From Neomoorella sulfitireducens (lineage in GTDB: Bacteria; Bacillota; DSM-521; Neomoorellales; Neomoorellaceae), in NCBI RefSeq assembly GCF_024733845.1, contig NZ_JANRHG010000010.1:1-64000 (forward strand): 64,000 nt of DNA. Direction: 5' to 3'. Numbering within the stretch: position 1 is the first letter of the stretch; each line of letters opens with the position of its first letter. Positions 1 to 8,847 of the stretch are shown one piece after another. Below the pieces are notes generated by a model. The model did no database searches. It was not told where the DNA came from and saw only the letters and a list, made by a program, of their open reading frames with translations. A program made the translations under genes and the position numbers.

Positions 1-2
1 CT

Positions 3-710
3 GTAAGCAATTGCGGTTTTTATGGCCGCGCAGAGGCCGGGATGGAGTTACAAGCGAAATTAGGTTGTTCGCACAACGGCTGCACTTTTTGCGGGATGTA
101 CAAGGATAAAAAATTTCGCGTGCGAACGCTGGAAGAGATCGAAACCGATATTAGAATGGCCAGGCTGTACTACCAAGATGTAGAAAAGGTGTTCCTCGCC
201 GACGGCGATGCCCTGGCCATGAATACTGAGGATCTAATCCATGTGCTCTCGCTTTTATATCAAACGTTTCCCGGCCTTCGCCATGTGGGAATTTATGCCG
301 GCCCCCGCAGTATCCTGGAAAAAAGCGAGGCAGAACTCGCGAGTTTAAAAGAAAAAGGGCTTACGGTTGCCTATCTGGGAGTTGAAACCGGCGACCCGGA
401 ACTGCTTGACGAAGTCAACAAAGGGGTAAGCGTGCAGGAAATGGTGACTGCAGGGCGGGCCGTCGTCCGCTCCGGCATTAAATTATCGGTTACGGTTATT
501 CTGGGCCTGGCCGGACGCGACCGGGAACGCTCAAAGCGTCACGCCGAATCTGAAAGCCGGAATAATCTTCCGGATCAGGGCCGTTGTATTTCAGGGTGTT
601 ACCGGTGGATTTGTAGAGGTCGCCGGTCCCTGGCGGTATCCGCCCTTGCCATCATTCTTGGGTTAATCATGGCATTTTTCTTCAAACGCAGAAAGCTTAT
701 GAGAGCTTGA
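3..710 (+). pseudogene. radical SAM protein, 5' partial and 3' disrupted
   Basis: The reading frame is already open at base 3, so the gene begins left of the window. The family signature is the cysteine motif CSHNGCTFC (CX4CX2C) followed by GMYKDKKFRVR, then FLADGDAL and YLGVETGDPELL, all typical of a B12-independent radical SAM family. Family resemblance stops after about base 545 (GLAGRDRERSKRHAE). The frame then runs through low-quality sequence into a hydrophobic stretch and a basic KRRK end that belong to no radical SAM protein. The last part looks like the C-terminal anchor of an unrelated membrane protein. The [4Fe-4S]/SAM half may still fold, but the C-terminal part of the barrel is missing. 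A hairpin with a short T run follows at 712-737. I read it as a deletion or insertion product, not an intact gene. Confidence 0.6.
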
Positions 711-1035
711 GCCGGGCGAGATAACCTCGCCCGGTTTAACAGGGGCCTGGGCGCCCGGACAGCCGCCCTGTTCCTGTTGGTCCAGCCGGTGCTCCGGGTG
801 CTGTTCTCACCCCCGGCCGCCTGTAGGATAAAATCGAGCCGCGGATCATGGTCTGGGTCAAATCCCCCTGCAGTTATAACCCGCGTAAATATTCCGGGCG
901 CAGAAACCGCTGATCCTTTTCTTTTAGGATATAATTTATGGTATTTAATAACTTTTCCTTTTCCTGGTTTAAGACTGCTCTTAAGGGTACGTAATTTGAG
1001 GCGTGATTGCTTCGAAAAACACAATTCTCCACCTG
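545..1035. other. unassigned segment joining two broken genes
   Basis: This stretch lies between the point where the plus-strand radical SAM gene loses family similarity and the point where the minus-strand DUF4956 gene does. It holds a short frame ending in a hydrophobic helix plus KRRK (about 640-710) and a terminator-like hairpin at 712-737 (9-bp stem ccgggcgag/ctcgcccgg). No recognisable gene is present in 740-1030. No inverted terminal repeats or transposase could be recognised. It may be the remnant of an insertion or the scar of a deletion. Confidence 0.4.
712..737 (+). terminator. terminator-like hairpin after the chimeric frame
   Basis: A 9-bp stem (712-720 with 726-734) and 5-base loop are followed by only three T. 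It sits directly after the stop at 710. This supports the idea that the last part of that frame is the genuine end of some membrane protein gene. Confidence 0.5.
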
Positions 1036-1286
1036 CAACCCAGGGAGAGGATGACGTTGGAGCTGATGGCCAGGATGACAAAAGTCGTCAGCATGGTCAT
1101 CATAACCAGGGAGATGTTGAAGGGGCGCGAGTACATGACGCCGGCAAAAGTTTTCTTGTAAACAACGTAGATGAACATGCCCACCAGGAAGGCCGCCACC
1201 AGCGCCAGGGCGGCGTCGGTAAAGGAAAACCCGGAAACCTTCTCCAAAAAATTAGACTTAAAAATGTCGCTAAAGGTAAATCTCAT
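981..1286 (-). pseudogene. DUF4956 membrane protein, truncated
   Basis: The start is an ATG at 1286, behind AAAGGAG. It overlaps the stop of the upstream VTC gene as TAATG, so translation was coupled. The first ~80 residues match the DUF4956 family: SDIFKSNFLEKVSGFS, a first membrane helix, VYKKTFAGVMYS, then a second helix ending in ISSNVILSLG. The family normally continues for more than 100 further residues with GxxSIVRFRT. Here the sequence changes abruptly after LSLG (about base 1035) and stops after an unrelated tail. DUF4956 proteins commonly sit beside VTC-domain polyphosphate polymerases, as here. The product is almost certainly non-functional. Confidence 0.65.
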
Positions 1287-1995
1287 TATAAAACCGCTCC
1301 TTTCATTTGACCTGCATACAGACGGCAGGCCGCGTATTTGGAAATAGAAGTAGATGTACATTTGTTCAACTGGATGAGGTCCTGGATGAACTCCGGCAGG
1401 AAGCCGTCGTATTTTACCTCGAGTATGCAAAGACCGGCATCCAGCGCCGGGATCAGGGGGAGATGGGCGTTGAAAAGATCGGTCGAGCTTATCGAAGCCC
1501 GGACATCACTGTCGATCGTCACCCGCACATTGCCCGGCCGGCAGCTGTAGGCCTCCCGCATGTAGTCCACCACGGTTTTAGGAATAAACCTTTCTGTTTT
1601 AAGCTTCAGGTAAAACTCCCGCAGTAGAATCTGGTCGGAATTTTTAAAAAAGAAATATCACCATTTAAGATTGCCTGCACTTCATCCTTTTTTAACCCTG
1701 CCTGGAACTTGGCGCTTCTGCCGTATCTTTTAATCTTTTTCTCCAGCCGGATGAAGCCGTGGTCGTGGTTGTAAAAACGGATGCGAAATTTTTCTCTCAA
1801 AGGCAGGCTTTCAATCTTTTCCCAAAGAGCCCTGTCTTCCGGGGTGTCAAAATATAAACTGCGGACATGGTATTTCCCGTCCGGCCCGGCGTTTTCGTCG
1901 CAGGGCAGCAAGACTCCCAGCCTGCGCTTTAGCACGACCGCGTCTGCCAGGGTGACGATATGCTTTAATTCGCTGCGGTATTTAATATCTTTCAT
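1286..1995 (-). pseudogene. VTC-domain polyphosphate polymerase, one-base frameshift
   Basis: Two consecutive frames encode one protein of the bacterial VTC family (polyphosphate polymerase domain). The N-terminal half has RSELKHIVT, a region like YHVRSLYFDTPEDRA, and REKFRIRFYN with the basic KKIKRYGRSAKF that normally binds phosphate. The C-terminal half has VDYMREAY, NVRVTIDSDVRA, CILEVKYDGFLP and SKYAACR. The switch of frame occurs at a T5A6 run (1641-1651). Adding one base would restore about 236 codons without loss of sequence. Family knowledge: the tunnel fold polymerises polyphosphate from nucleoside triphosphate. The cause may be a real mutation, a slippage tract or a sequencing error. 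The start at 1995 follows GGGAGGTGA at a rather long spacing. The DUF4956 gene follows immediately. Confidence 0.7.
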
Positions 1996-2453
1996 CGATT
2001 AGCATCACCTCCCTTTGAGTTTCGTTGCGGGGCATGGCCAGCTGATTGCTCTTAAGTTAGTATAATCTAAAAAAGTGAAATAGAACTTAAAAAAGCTTAG
2101 AAAAAGATAAAAATCTTGTGCGTGACGGTTGGAACGGCTGCTCCGGGTATAACTATTTAGACGTTAAACCAACCCAAATAGTTATTTGAAATCTCTTTCT
2201 TCATAATTAATAATGAAAATAGGTGATGAAGGACACAAAAACAGCAATTGCCCCTCCTGCGTTTGTTGGTTGGACACATCAAGTCGCCTGTCTCTTCGTA
2301 CAGCACCAACATGAACTTCTAAGCCCTGGTTGCCTTCATCAGCGCTTTCCCATGCCTTAAAAAGAAGGGGTGATATTATTTTAGAACAGGTTAAGACGAA
2401 GGATTAAATTGCTTTGAGGAAGCTAAGGGAGAAAACTAATGAGGGGGGTCAAT
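1996..2453. other. intergenic, AT-rich, with hairpin at 2150-2184
   Basis: This 458-base gap separates the divergent VTC and MFS genes and must hold both promoters. A perfect 9-bp inverted repeat (taactattt at 2150-2158, aaatagtta at 2176-2184, 17-base loop) stands in the middle and could be an operator or RNA hairpin. The part about 2220-2420 is open in one minus-strand frame that looks protein-like (contains GLEVHVGAVRRDR) but has no start. It may be a gene remnant. No intact gene seen. Confidence 0.4.
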
Positions 2454-3713
2454 ATGTCTAAAGCAATATATCCCAAATATCGCTGGTATGTGCTCATTAT
2501 ATTTTGCTTGGCGGTTCTTGCCCAGGGCATGTTGCTGATCGCTCCAACACCACTGGTAGGGGATATTGCCGGATTGCTGGATACAGATTTGGGTACGGCA
2601 ACAGCTGTGGCAGTGATGCCTTTTACTTTAATGGTAGCGATCGGCGGGATTTTAGGCGGTTATTTTATGGACAAGATCGGGCTTGGCAAAACTTGTACCA
2701 TTAGCACGGCGCTTGCGGTAGTTGGTGCGTTATGCATGCCTCTGTTCGGACATTCAATCCCTGGAATTATTGTACTTCGAGCTCTCCAGGGAATTGGTTG
2801 CGGCCCGCTTATAGCCTCAGGCCCCAGGGTGGCGGCAGAATGGTTCCCTCCGGACGAGAGGGGAATATATCAAGGTATTACTGGAGCCGCGCTCTCTTTA
2901 GGTATTACCTCCGGATTGATGGCGGGTCCTTTTATAGCAGCCAAGAGCGGCTGGCTGGGAACGATTGCCGCTTTTGGGATGATAATGCTGATAGCTCTGA
3001 TTATGCTCATAATTTACAACTTTGGGCCTAAATCTCCCGGACACCTGCCAGATCGACAATCAGGAGAGAAGGCCAATGAAGAATTTAAGCTGGTTTTAAA
3101 GCTTCCTGTATTCTGGTGTACCATTATTTGTGTTTTCTGCCTGTCCTGGGTTATGCAGGCATACAATGATTTAACACCCGGACATATTGCTGTCCCGCCG
3201 CCGGCCGGACTAAATATGGGACCTAAATTAGCGGGAGCGATCATGGGCATATATACTCTCGCATTCATGATAGGGTCTATTTGCAGCGGCTTTATCACGG
3301 ACAGGATATTTGGCGGGAGAATAAAAGCGGCGGTTATTACCACTTTTATTTTAACTGCTTTTTTCTGCGTATCGGTATTACTTCCTATAGTAAATAGCAA
3401 TCCGGTTACCCTCACGATTTGTCTGATCTTGGCCGGGTTTTTTATGGGCCAGCCCAATCCCAATTGTTTGACATTTATTTCTAAAAACTATCCGGTGCAT
3501 ATTACCGGTACTGTAGGTGGATTGACCATGGGCATCGGTATCTTCGGAGGCACGTTCGGCGTGGCGGCAGGTTCAACAGCTTTGCATATCACAGGAATGT
3601 ACGTTGTTTCAATTTTTATAGTTTTTGCTGTATGTATTGCCGGAGCACTTGCCGCAATAGGCATGAATTCCCCCGGGGTTTTTAAAGAAGCGTCTCGTCA
3701 TTATTCTTGTTGA
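2454..3713 (+). CDS. MFS transporter
   Basis: About 419 residues with twelve predicted membrane helices in two halves split by a charged loop (PKSPGHLPDRQSGEKANEE). The helix 2-3 loop GGYFMDKIGLGKT is a degenerate form of the major facilitator signature, repeated in the second half as SGFITDRIFGGR. The protein would sit in the cytoplasmic membrane and move a small solute. The substrate cannot be read from the sequence. The ATG at 2454 is chosen over the one at 2439 because GAGGGGGG lies 5 bases upstream of it. It heads a series of four plus-strand genes with redox enzymes, so it may import their substrate or export the product. A hairpin with stem cggctttt follows at 3722-3740 but has no T tail. 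Confidence 0.8.
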   Translation: MSKAIYPKYRWYVLIIFCLAVLAQGMLLIAPTPLVGDIAGLLDTDLGTATAVAVMPFTLMVAIGGILGGYFMDKIGLGKTCTISTALAVVGALCMPLFGHSIPGIIVLRALQGIGCGPLIASGPRVAAEWFPPDERGIYQGITGAALSLGITSGLMAGPFIAAKSGWLGTIAAFGMIMLIALIMLIIYNFGPKSPGHLPDRQSGEKANEEFKLVLKLPVFWCTIICVFCLSWVMQAYNDLTPGHIAVPPPAGLNMGPKLAGAIMGIYTLAFMIGSICSGFITDRIFGGRIKAAVITTFILTAFFCVSVLLPIVNSNPVTLTICLILAGFFMGQPNPNCLTFISKNYPVHITGTVGGLTMGIGIFGGTFGVAAGSTALHITGMYVVSIFIVFAVCIAGALAAIGMNSPGVFKEASRHYSC

Positions 3714-3783
3714 TCCATCATCGGCTTTTTAGAAAAGCCGGGGTATAACACAGCCGTTATATTAAATATGAGGGGGTTTAAAA

Positions 3784-4734
3784 ATGAAAGTGCTTGCCAT
3801 TTCGGGCGGAAGCAAGAACGGGAGCAACGACGCGATGGCCCGCGAGGCCCTGATGGGGGCTAAAGAAGCGGGAGCCGAGATTGAGTTTATCCGCCTGCAC
3901 GACCTCAACTTAAAGCCGTGTACCGGGTGCATAGCCTGTGTAAACAACCTCATGCAGGGCGGCAATGGGGACTGCGTGCTTAAAGACGATTTCAAATGGC
4001 TGGAAAACAAGGTGCTTGACGCCGACGGCATTATTTTTGTCATGCCCATTTTTGAAAAGGGCTCTCCCGGCATAATGCATGTGCTTCAGGACCGCCTGTG
4101 CGGCCCCTCGCACGATATAGGCATAAACTTCGTCGCCCAAAAAATCGCCGAAAAAGAAGGCAAGCCGGGGCCTGACCCCAGGAAGTTTAAGAAAAAGGCC
4201 GTCTCTTTCATATCAATAGGAGGAAGCGACTGGAACACCCGCGTATCCGCGGATATGAACCTGGTTGCCATGACCGCGTCCTGGAAGGTCATCGACGATA
4301 TAGTTTTTGCCTGGGCAAAATCCATAGTGCTTGACGATGAGAAGGTGGCGACCTGCCACAGGGTCGGCGTGAACATAGCGAAGGCCGCGGCCGATATAGA
4401 TAACGCCCGATACCTGGGCGACCCCGGAGTGTGCCCTTTATGCCACAGCAGGAACTTCTTTTTAAACAGCGACGGCATGGCCGTCTGCGAAGTCTGCGGC
4501 ATGACGGGCGAGCTCAGCAAGGTCGACGGCAAATTTGTCTTTACCGTCGAACCCGGACAGTACGATCTGGCCCACACCCTTCTGCCCGGCAAGCTAAAGC
4601 ACATGGATGACATCTACCACTACGAGACCAGGCTGGCCGAGCAGAAGAAGACACCTGAATACAAAGAAAGGATAAAAAAATATGTAGCCTTCATCTCGGC
4701 GTCAAAGCCGGAACAAAAGGAGGACATTCAATGA
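3784..4734 (+). CDS. NAD(P)H-dependent flavodoxin-fold oxidoreductase with zinc ribbon
   Basis: 316 residues. The first ~190 follow the NADPH-dependent FMN reductase fold: start MKVLAISGGSKNGSND with the phosphate-binding loop, CTGCIACVNN near residue 45, and GIIFVMPIFEKGSPG around residue 95. An insertion of family type follows. Residues about 217-240 form a CPLC...CEVC zinc ribbon or rubredoxin-like knuckle, less usual in this family and possibly a metal or electron-transfer site. The gene starts behind ATGAGGGGGTTT and its stop overlaps the next start (ATGA), so the two are translationally coupled. Role inferred: reduce a small organic or quinone-like substrate together with the neighbouring dehydrogenase and flavoenzyme. 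Substrate unknown. Confidence 0.75.
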   Translation: MKVLAISGGSKNGSNDAMAREALMGAKEAGAEIEFIRLHDLNLKPCTGCIACVNNLMQGGNGDCVLKDDFKWLENKVLDADGIIFVMPIFEKGSPGIMHVLQDRLCGPSHDIGINFVAQKIAEKEGKPGPDPRKFKKKAVSFISIGGSDWNTRVSADMNLVAMTASWKVIDDIVFAWAKSIVLDDEKVATCHRVGVNIAKAAADIDNARYLGDPGVCPLCHSRNFFLNSDGMAVCEVCGMTGELSKVDGKFVFTVEPGQYDLAHTLLPGKLKHMDDIYHYETRLAEQKKTPEYKERIKKYVAFISASKPEQKEDIQ

Positions 4735-5783
4735 AAGCAGGAGTTTTATACGGTAAGCAAGATTTCAGGATTGAAGAAAGGCCCCGGCCGTCTGCCGGCC
4801 CCAACCAGCTGGTCGTCAAGATAGAATACGCCGGCATCTGCGGGACTGACGTGGAGTTTTATAAAATAGGCATGGTCCCCGCGCCCCTGCCCATGGTGCT
4901 CGGTCACGAAAACGTCGGCACAGTGGTCGAGGTGGGAGAAGGCGTTACCGATTTCAAGGTGGGCGACAGGATCCTGTGCGGGCCGCCATCCGCCTGCGAG
5001 CAGATGTGCCCGTCATGCCGGCGCGGGGAAACCAACGTCTGCATCTACGGTTTTCCCAAAACGGCCGGCATAGGCGGTCCCGACGGCGGATTTGCCGAAT
5101 ACTTCCTGGTGCGGGACGTCGCGCACACCATGCTGGTAAAAATACCGGACAACGTGGATCCCAAAGACGCGGTGCTCTTTGATGTCATCTGCGTCTCGCT
5201 TCACGGAGTTAGAAAATCTCGCTTCAAGGTCGGCGACAACGTGGTGGTTTCCGGCACCGGCCCCATAGGCCTCGCCGCCATCCAGTTTCTCAAAGTCGGC
5301 GGAGCAAACAAGATCATCGCCCTCGGTACGAATTCCGAAAAAGAGCCGTTGCTTAAGAAGTACGGCGCAGACTACTTCATTAACGCAAGGGAATGCAAGG
5401 ATATAGGCAATGAGATCAAAAAAATCCTCGGTTCTCCTGTGGGCGCGGACGTGGTCTTTGAATGCGCGGGCAATATGGAATCGTTGTCCAACTGCATTTA
5501 TCAATGCGTAAAGCCCGGCGGGCAGGTGGTCGTACTGGGCACGATACAGGAGCCCATGAATATCGTGCCCGGGAGTTTCAGCATATTTGAGCCTGACATC
5601 CAGTTTTCCTTTGTGTACACCGAAGAAGAAGTGCGGATTTACCTGGACATGCTGGCCGCCGGCAAGATCTCTTTCCCCGGCATGGTCACCGACATCATCT
5701 CTCTGGACGAATGCGTGGAAAAGGGCCTCGACCGCAAAGACCGCAGGGGCCAGCTAAAAATACTCATAAACCCTAACCTGTAA
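4731..5783 (+). CDS. zinc-dependent medium-chain alcohol dehydrogenase
   Basis: 350 residues, full length for the MDR superfamily. Catalytic zinc ligands visible: C37 in GICGTD and H59-E60 in GHEN. The structural zinc site is the four-cysteine lobe C89, C93, C96, C104. The nucleotide-binding motif GTGPIGLAAIQ lies near residue 175. The closest general pattern is the threonine/sorbitol dehydrogenase branch, but the substrate cannot be named. It overlaps the upstream flavoprotein gene by 4 bases and is followed after 80 bases by the OYE-type gene. Inferred role: NAD(P)-linked oxidation of a secondary alcohol, or reduction of the matching ketone, in the same pathway. Confidence 0.85.
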   Translation: MKAGVLYGKQDFRIEERPRPSAGPNQLVVKIEYAGICGTDVEFYKIGMVPAPLPMVLGHENVGTVVEVGEGVTDFKVGDRILCGPPSACEQMCPSCRRGETNVCIYGFPKTAGIGGPDGGFAEYFLVRDVAHTMLVKIPDNVDPKDAVLFDVICVSLHGVRKSRFKVGDNVVVSGTGPIGLAAIQFLKVGGANKIIALGTNSEKEPLLKKYGADYFINARECKDIGNEIKKILGSPVGADVVFECAGNMESLSNCIYQCVKPGGQVVVLGTIQEPMNIVPGSFSIFEPDIQFSFVYTEEEVRIYLDMLAAGKISFPGMVTDIISLDECVEKGLDRKDRRGQLKILINPNL

Positions 5784-5863
5784 AAAAAGAAAATAAAATT
5801 GAGCAGGTAATAATCTGCTAATGCCGAATATATCGCCGGTTAAAAGCCTTTGGAGGGACTAAA

Positions 5864-7768
5864 ATGAAAAAATATCCCCATGTTCTTTCGCCGAGGCGCG
5901 TCGGCGCCATCCTGCTGAAAAACCGCATAATCTCCGGCCCTTCTACCCTGCATTCCATGTCGGACGGCCAGCCTTACCCCACTGAGAGGGTAATGCGCTT
6001 TTTTGAAGCCAGGGCAAAGGCCGGTGCCGGCATGGTCACCGTGACGGGGGTCAGCACAGGCCCCGCCTTTGACGATGGCATCCACATGAGCTGGAACCTC
6101 TACCAGCCCAACCACACAAATGCCCTGGCCGAACTCGCCAGCCGCATTCATTTTTACGGCGCCAGGGCTTCCATGGAGCTTTTAGGAATATTCCCGGACG
6201 GCTATACGGTATCTGACGGCGCCCGGCAGATGAACGGCGAGCCGGGACGCGAGATACCAGTTGCCAAAATGGAGGAGTTCAAAAACTGGTACGCGGAAGA
6301 CGCCGCTGTAATAAAATCGCTCGGCTATGACGCGATCCTGCTTCACTTCGGGCACTCGATCCCCATAGCGCAGTTTTTGTCGCCCTACACAAACAGGCGC
6401 ACCGACCAGTACGGCGGCTCGACAGAAAACCGCTGCCGCTATATAGTGGAGATCCTGCAGGCCATAAGGAAAAAAGCGCCGGGCCTGATCGTGGAGGTGC
6501 GCATATCCGGCAGCGAGTTTCAAAAAGGCGGCATCGACCTGGAGGAAGGGATCCGCATCGGCGAGATTCTTCAGGATTACTGCGACATCCTGCAGGTCTC
6601 GGCCGGTATGCACAACCCCGACTGGATGACGGTCACTCACCCCTGCGGTTTCCTGCCGCCCATGCCCAACGTGTTCCTGGCCGAAGCCTTCAAAAAATCG
6701 GGCCGCATCCGCATCCCGATAACTACCGTCGGGGCCATCCCCAACCTTGACGCCGCCGAAGAGATCATCGCGAGCGGTAAAGCTGACTTCGTCGCAATGA
6801 CTCGCGCCTTTATCGCCGACATCGATATGATCAAAAAATGCCGTGAAGGGCGCGTCGAGGACGTGCGGCCGTGCGTGAAATGCATGCGCTGTCACGACAG
6901 CACGACTTACGAGCGTCATTTAAGCTGCACTGTCAACCCGGCGGTGGGGCTGCAGCACCTCGATCATTTGATCGCGCCTCCGGCCGTTAAGAAAAAAGTA
7001 GCGGTCATAGGCGGCGGCCCTGCCGGGATGCAGGCCGCGCTGACCGCGGCAGAGCGGGGCCACTATGTCACCCTGTTTGAAAAAACCGATACCCTGGGCG
7101 GCAAGATAAAGTATGCCAAATACGTACCTTTCAAGTACCCGCTGGACAATTTCAGGGAATACCTCATACGCCAGATCAATAAGTCCGCTGTGGACGTGCG
7201 CTTGAATACCGAGGTAAAGCCTGAAGATGTGAAAGGTTACGACGCGGTGATCGCCGCTGTGGGAAGCGAGCCGCTCATCCCGCCCATACCCGGTGTGGAG
7301 CACGCCCTTATCGCGGTGGATGTATTTGGCAGAGAGACCGAGCTGGGCGAGAGGGTAATAATCGTTGGCGGCGGCCAGGTCGGCTGCGAGCTGGCCATCC
7401 ATCTGGCCCATCTCGGCAAAGACGTTACCGTGCTTGAAATGCAGCAGGCTCTGGCCCCTGATGCCTCGACCACGCAGCGCGACGAGCTTCTGGTCGAGAT
7501 GCGAAAAGAGGCAGAACGGCTCCATGTAGTATTGGCGGCCCGCTGCACCGCTATTGCCGCCGGAAGCGTCACTTATGAAAAGGACGGCGAAAGCGTCTCC
7601 ATAGCGGCAGATGCTGTGATCCTTGCCACGGGCATGAAGGGCCTCACGGAGCTTGCTGACAGCTTCATGGGATTAACGGAAGAATACGCCCAGGCAGGCG
7701 ACTGCGTCCGGGCTCGCACTGTAGAACACGCCATCAAAGAAGGCTGGTTTTCCGCCATCAACCTCTAA
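5864..7768 (+). CDS. NADH:flavin oxidoreductase, 2,4-dienoyl-CoA reductase / BaiCD type
   Basis: 634 residues in the classic three-part layout. Residues 1-330 form an old-yellow-enzyme TIM barrel binding FMN. Next is a [4Fe-4S] cluster loop with C337, C340, C343 and C355 followed by TVNP. Then come FAD and NAD(P)H Rossmann domains (VAVIGGGPAGMQAA near 380, VIIVGGGQVGCELA near 500). Family members reduce carbon-carbon double bonds conjugated to a carbonyl (dienoyl-CoA, bile-acid enones, cinnamates), passing electrons NADH-FAD-[4Fe-4S]-FMN. The TIM-barrel start MKKYPHVLSPRRVG matches the family. SD TTGGAGGGACT precedes the ATG. It is the last gene of the MFS-reductase-dehydrogenase block and is closed by a strong terminator. 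Exact substrate unknown. Confidence 0.85.
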   Translation: MKKYPHVLSPRRVGAILLKNRIISGPSTLHSMSDGQPYPTERVMRFFEARAKAGAGMVTVTGVSTGPAFDDGIHMSWNLYQPNHTNALAELASRIHFYGARASMELLGIFPDGYTVSDGARQMNGEPGREIPVAKMEEFKNWYAEDAAVIKSLGYDAILLHFGHSIPIAQFLSPYTNRRTDQYGGSTENRCRYIVEILQAIRKKAPGLIVEVRISGSEFQKGGIDLEEGIRIGEILQDYCDILQVSAGMHNPDWMTVTHPCGFLPPMPNVFLAEAFKKSGRIRIPITTVGAIPNLDAAEEIIASGKADFVAMTRAFIADIDMIKKCREGRVEDVRPCVKCMRCHDSTTYERHLSCTVNPAVGLQHLDHLIAPPAVKKKVAVIGGGPAGMQAALTAAERGHYVTLFEKTDTLGGKIKYAKYVPFKYPLDNFREYLIRQINKSAVDVRLNTEVKPEDVKGYDAVIAAVGSEPLIPPIPGVEHALIAVDVFGRETELGERVIIVGGGQVGCELAIHLAHLGKDVTVLEMQQALAPDASTTQRDELLVEMRKEAERLHVVLAARCTAIAAGSVTYEKDGESVSIAADAVILATGMKGLTELADSFMGLTEEYAQAGDCVRARTVEHAIKEGWFSAINL

Positions 7769-7786
7769 TTCATAAAAAGCTACCAG

Positions 7787-7825
7787 GCCCCGGCCCGTCG
7801 CCAGTTATGGACCGGGGCTTTATTA
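7787..7825 (+). terminator. intrinsic terminator of the redox operon
   Basis: A GC-rich stem (gccccgg 7787-7793 with ccggggc 7812-7818) is followed by tttattatt. It lies 19 bases after the flavoenzyme stop and isolates the operon from the downstream LysR gene. Confidence 0.8.
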
Positions 7826-7889
7826 TTAATTTAAACTACAGCATTGAGTATGATATAATTATTAGAAAATTACCCAGTGGTGATTGCCC

Positions 7890-8768
7890 ATGAATCTCAT
7901 GAGGCTCAGGTACTTCATCGAAGCCGCCAAATATAAGAGCTTTACCGTGGCGGCAGAAAAACTGTACACCACGCAGCCAAACTTGAGCAAGCAGATTTCC
8001 CTCCTGGAGCAGGAGCTCGGGGTGCAGGTCTTCCATCGCACCAACCGTTCGTTAATTCTCACCAGGGCTGGCCAGTACCTTTTCGAGCAGCTCCAGGATA
8101 TTCCCGATAGAACGGCCAGGGCTTTTGAACAGGCCAGGGCGATCGGGCGGAGCGACACCGGCGTCATTTCGGTAGGCATAATCGAAGGGCAGGAGGTAAA
8201 CACCTTCCTGCTGGACCGCATTCATACCTTTGCCGCCTGCAATCCTACCATAGAGCTCAATCTTGAACGAAGGGGTTTTAGCAACCTGCGCCAGGGCTTG
8301 AACAACAAGTACTACGACGTCATTATTACTTTTTCTTTTGAAGCGCAAAGCCTTCCCGGGGCATTGAAAAGGACTATCAGGAAACAAACCATAGCGATAG
8401 CCATAAACCGGAAAAATCCCCTGGCAGGCAAGGAAAACCTCAATATTCATGATTTGAAGGACGAGCCCTTCGTGGTTATCTCGCCGGAAGAGTCGCCCGG
8501 GGGGTACTCTATATTCCTGGAGCAGTGCGCTGCCGCCGGTTTTACGCCCAAAATAGCCCGCAGGCTCAACAACCTGGAAAGCCTGCTGCTGTGCGTTGAA
8601 GTAGGCATTGGCGTGGCCATCATTGACCGCAATACCAGGCTGGAGAAAAACGAGGAAGTGCGCACCGTTACCATTTCTGATAGCATACCCACCGGGCTGT
8701 GCGTTTTTTGGCTGGAGCAAAACCCCAATCCTGTTATACCGGTATTTGTCGAAAGGCTCTGCGATTGA
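7890..8768 (+). CDS. LysR-family transcriptional regulator
   Basis: 292 residues from the ATG at 7890, which has GGTGA 7 bases upstream. A TTG two codons earlier is less likely. The N-terminal winged helix-turn-helix (MRLRYFIEAAKYKSFTVAAE, TQPNLSKQISLLEQELG) and a linker helix are followed by a two-lobe periplasmic-binding-like effector domain beginning GVISVGIIEG. It lies just after the terminator of the redox operon and in the same direction. It is a plausible regulator of that operon, though LysR genes more often sit divergent from their targets. It converges on the second LysR gene across a shared bidirectional terminator. Effector unknown. Confidence 0.85.
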   Translation: MNLMRLRYFIEAAKYKSFTVAAEKLYTTQPNLSKQISLLEQELGVQVFHRTNRSLILTRAGQYLFEQLQDIPDRTARAFEQARAIGRSDTGVISVGIIEGQEVNTFLLDRIHTFAACNPTIELNLERRGFSNLRQGLNNKYYDVIITFSFEAQSLPGALKRTIRKQTIAIAINRKNPLAGKENLNIHDLKDEPFVVISPEESPGGYSIFLEQCAAAGFTPKIARRLNNLESLLLCVEVGIGVAIIDRNTRLEKNEEVRTVTISDSIPTGLCVFWLEQNPNPVIPVFVERLCD

Positions 8769-8847
8769 CGGACGCCCGCGGTTGGCGAAAATCTCATAGG
8801 CCTGTTTGCGGCCGGCTTTAGCGTAATCTGGCTGGAACGCAACTGCC

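Noticed and set aside
599-1081. Minus-strand 160-codon frame across the broken locus
   Set aside because: Overlaps both the chimeric plus frame and the DUF4956 remnant; composition unlike a protein and no family match.
2220-2420. Minus-strand open stretch containing GLEVHVGAVRRDR
   Set aside because: No start codon and no SD; looks like a possible remnant but cannot be assigned to any family.
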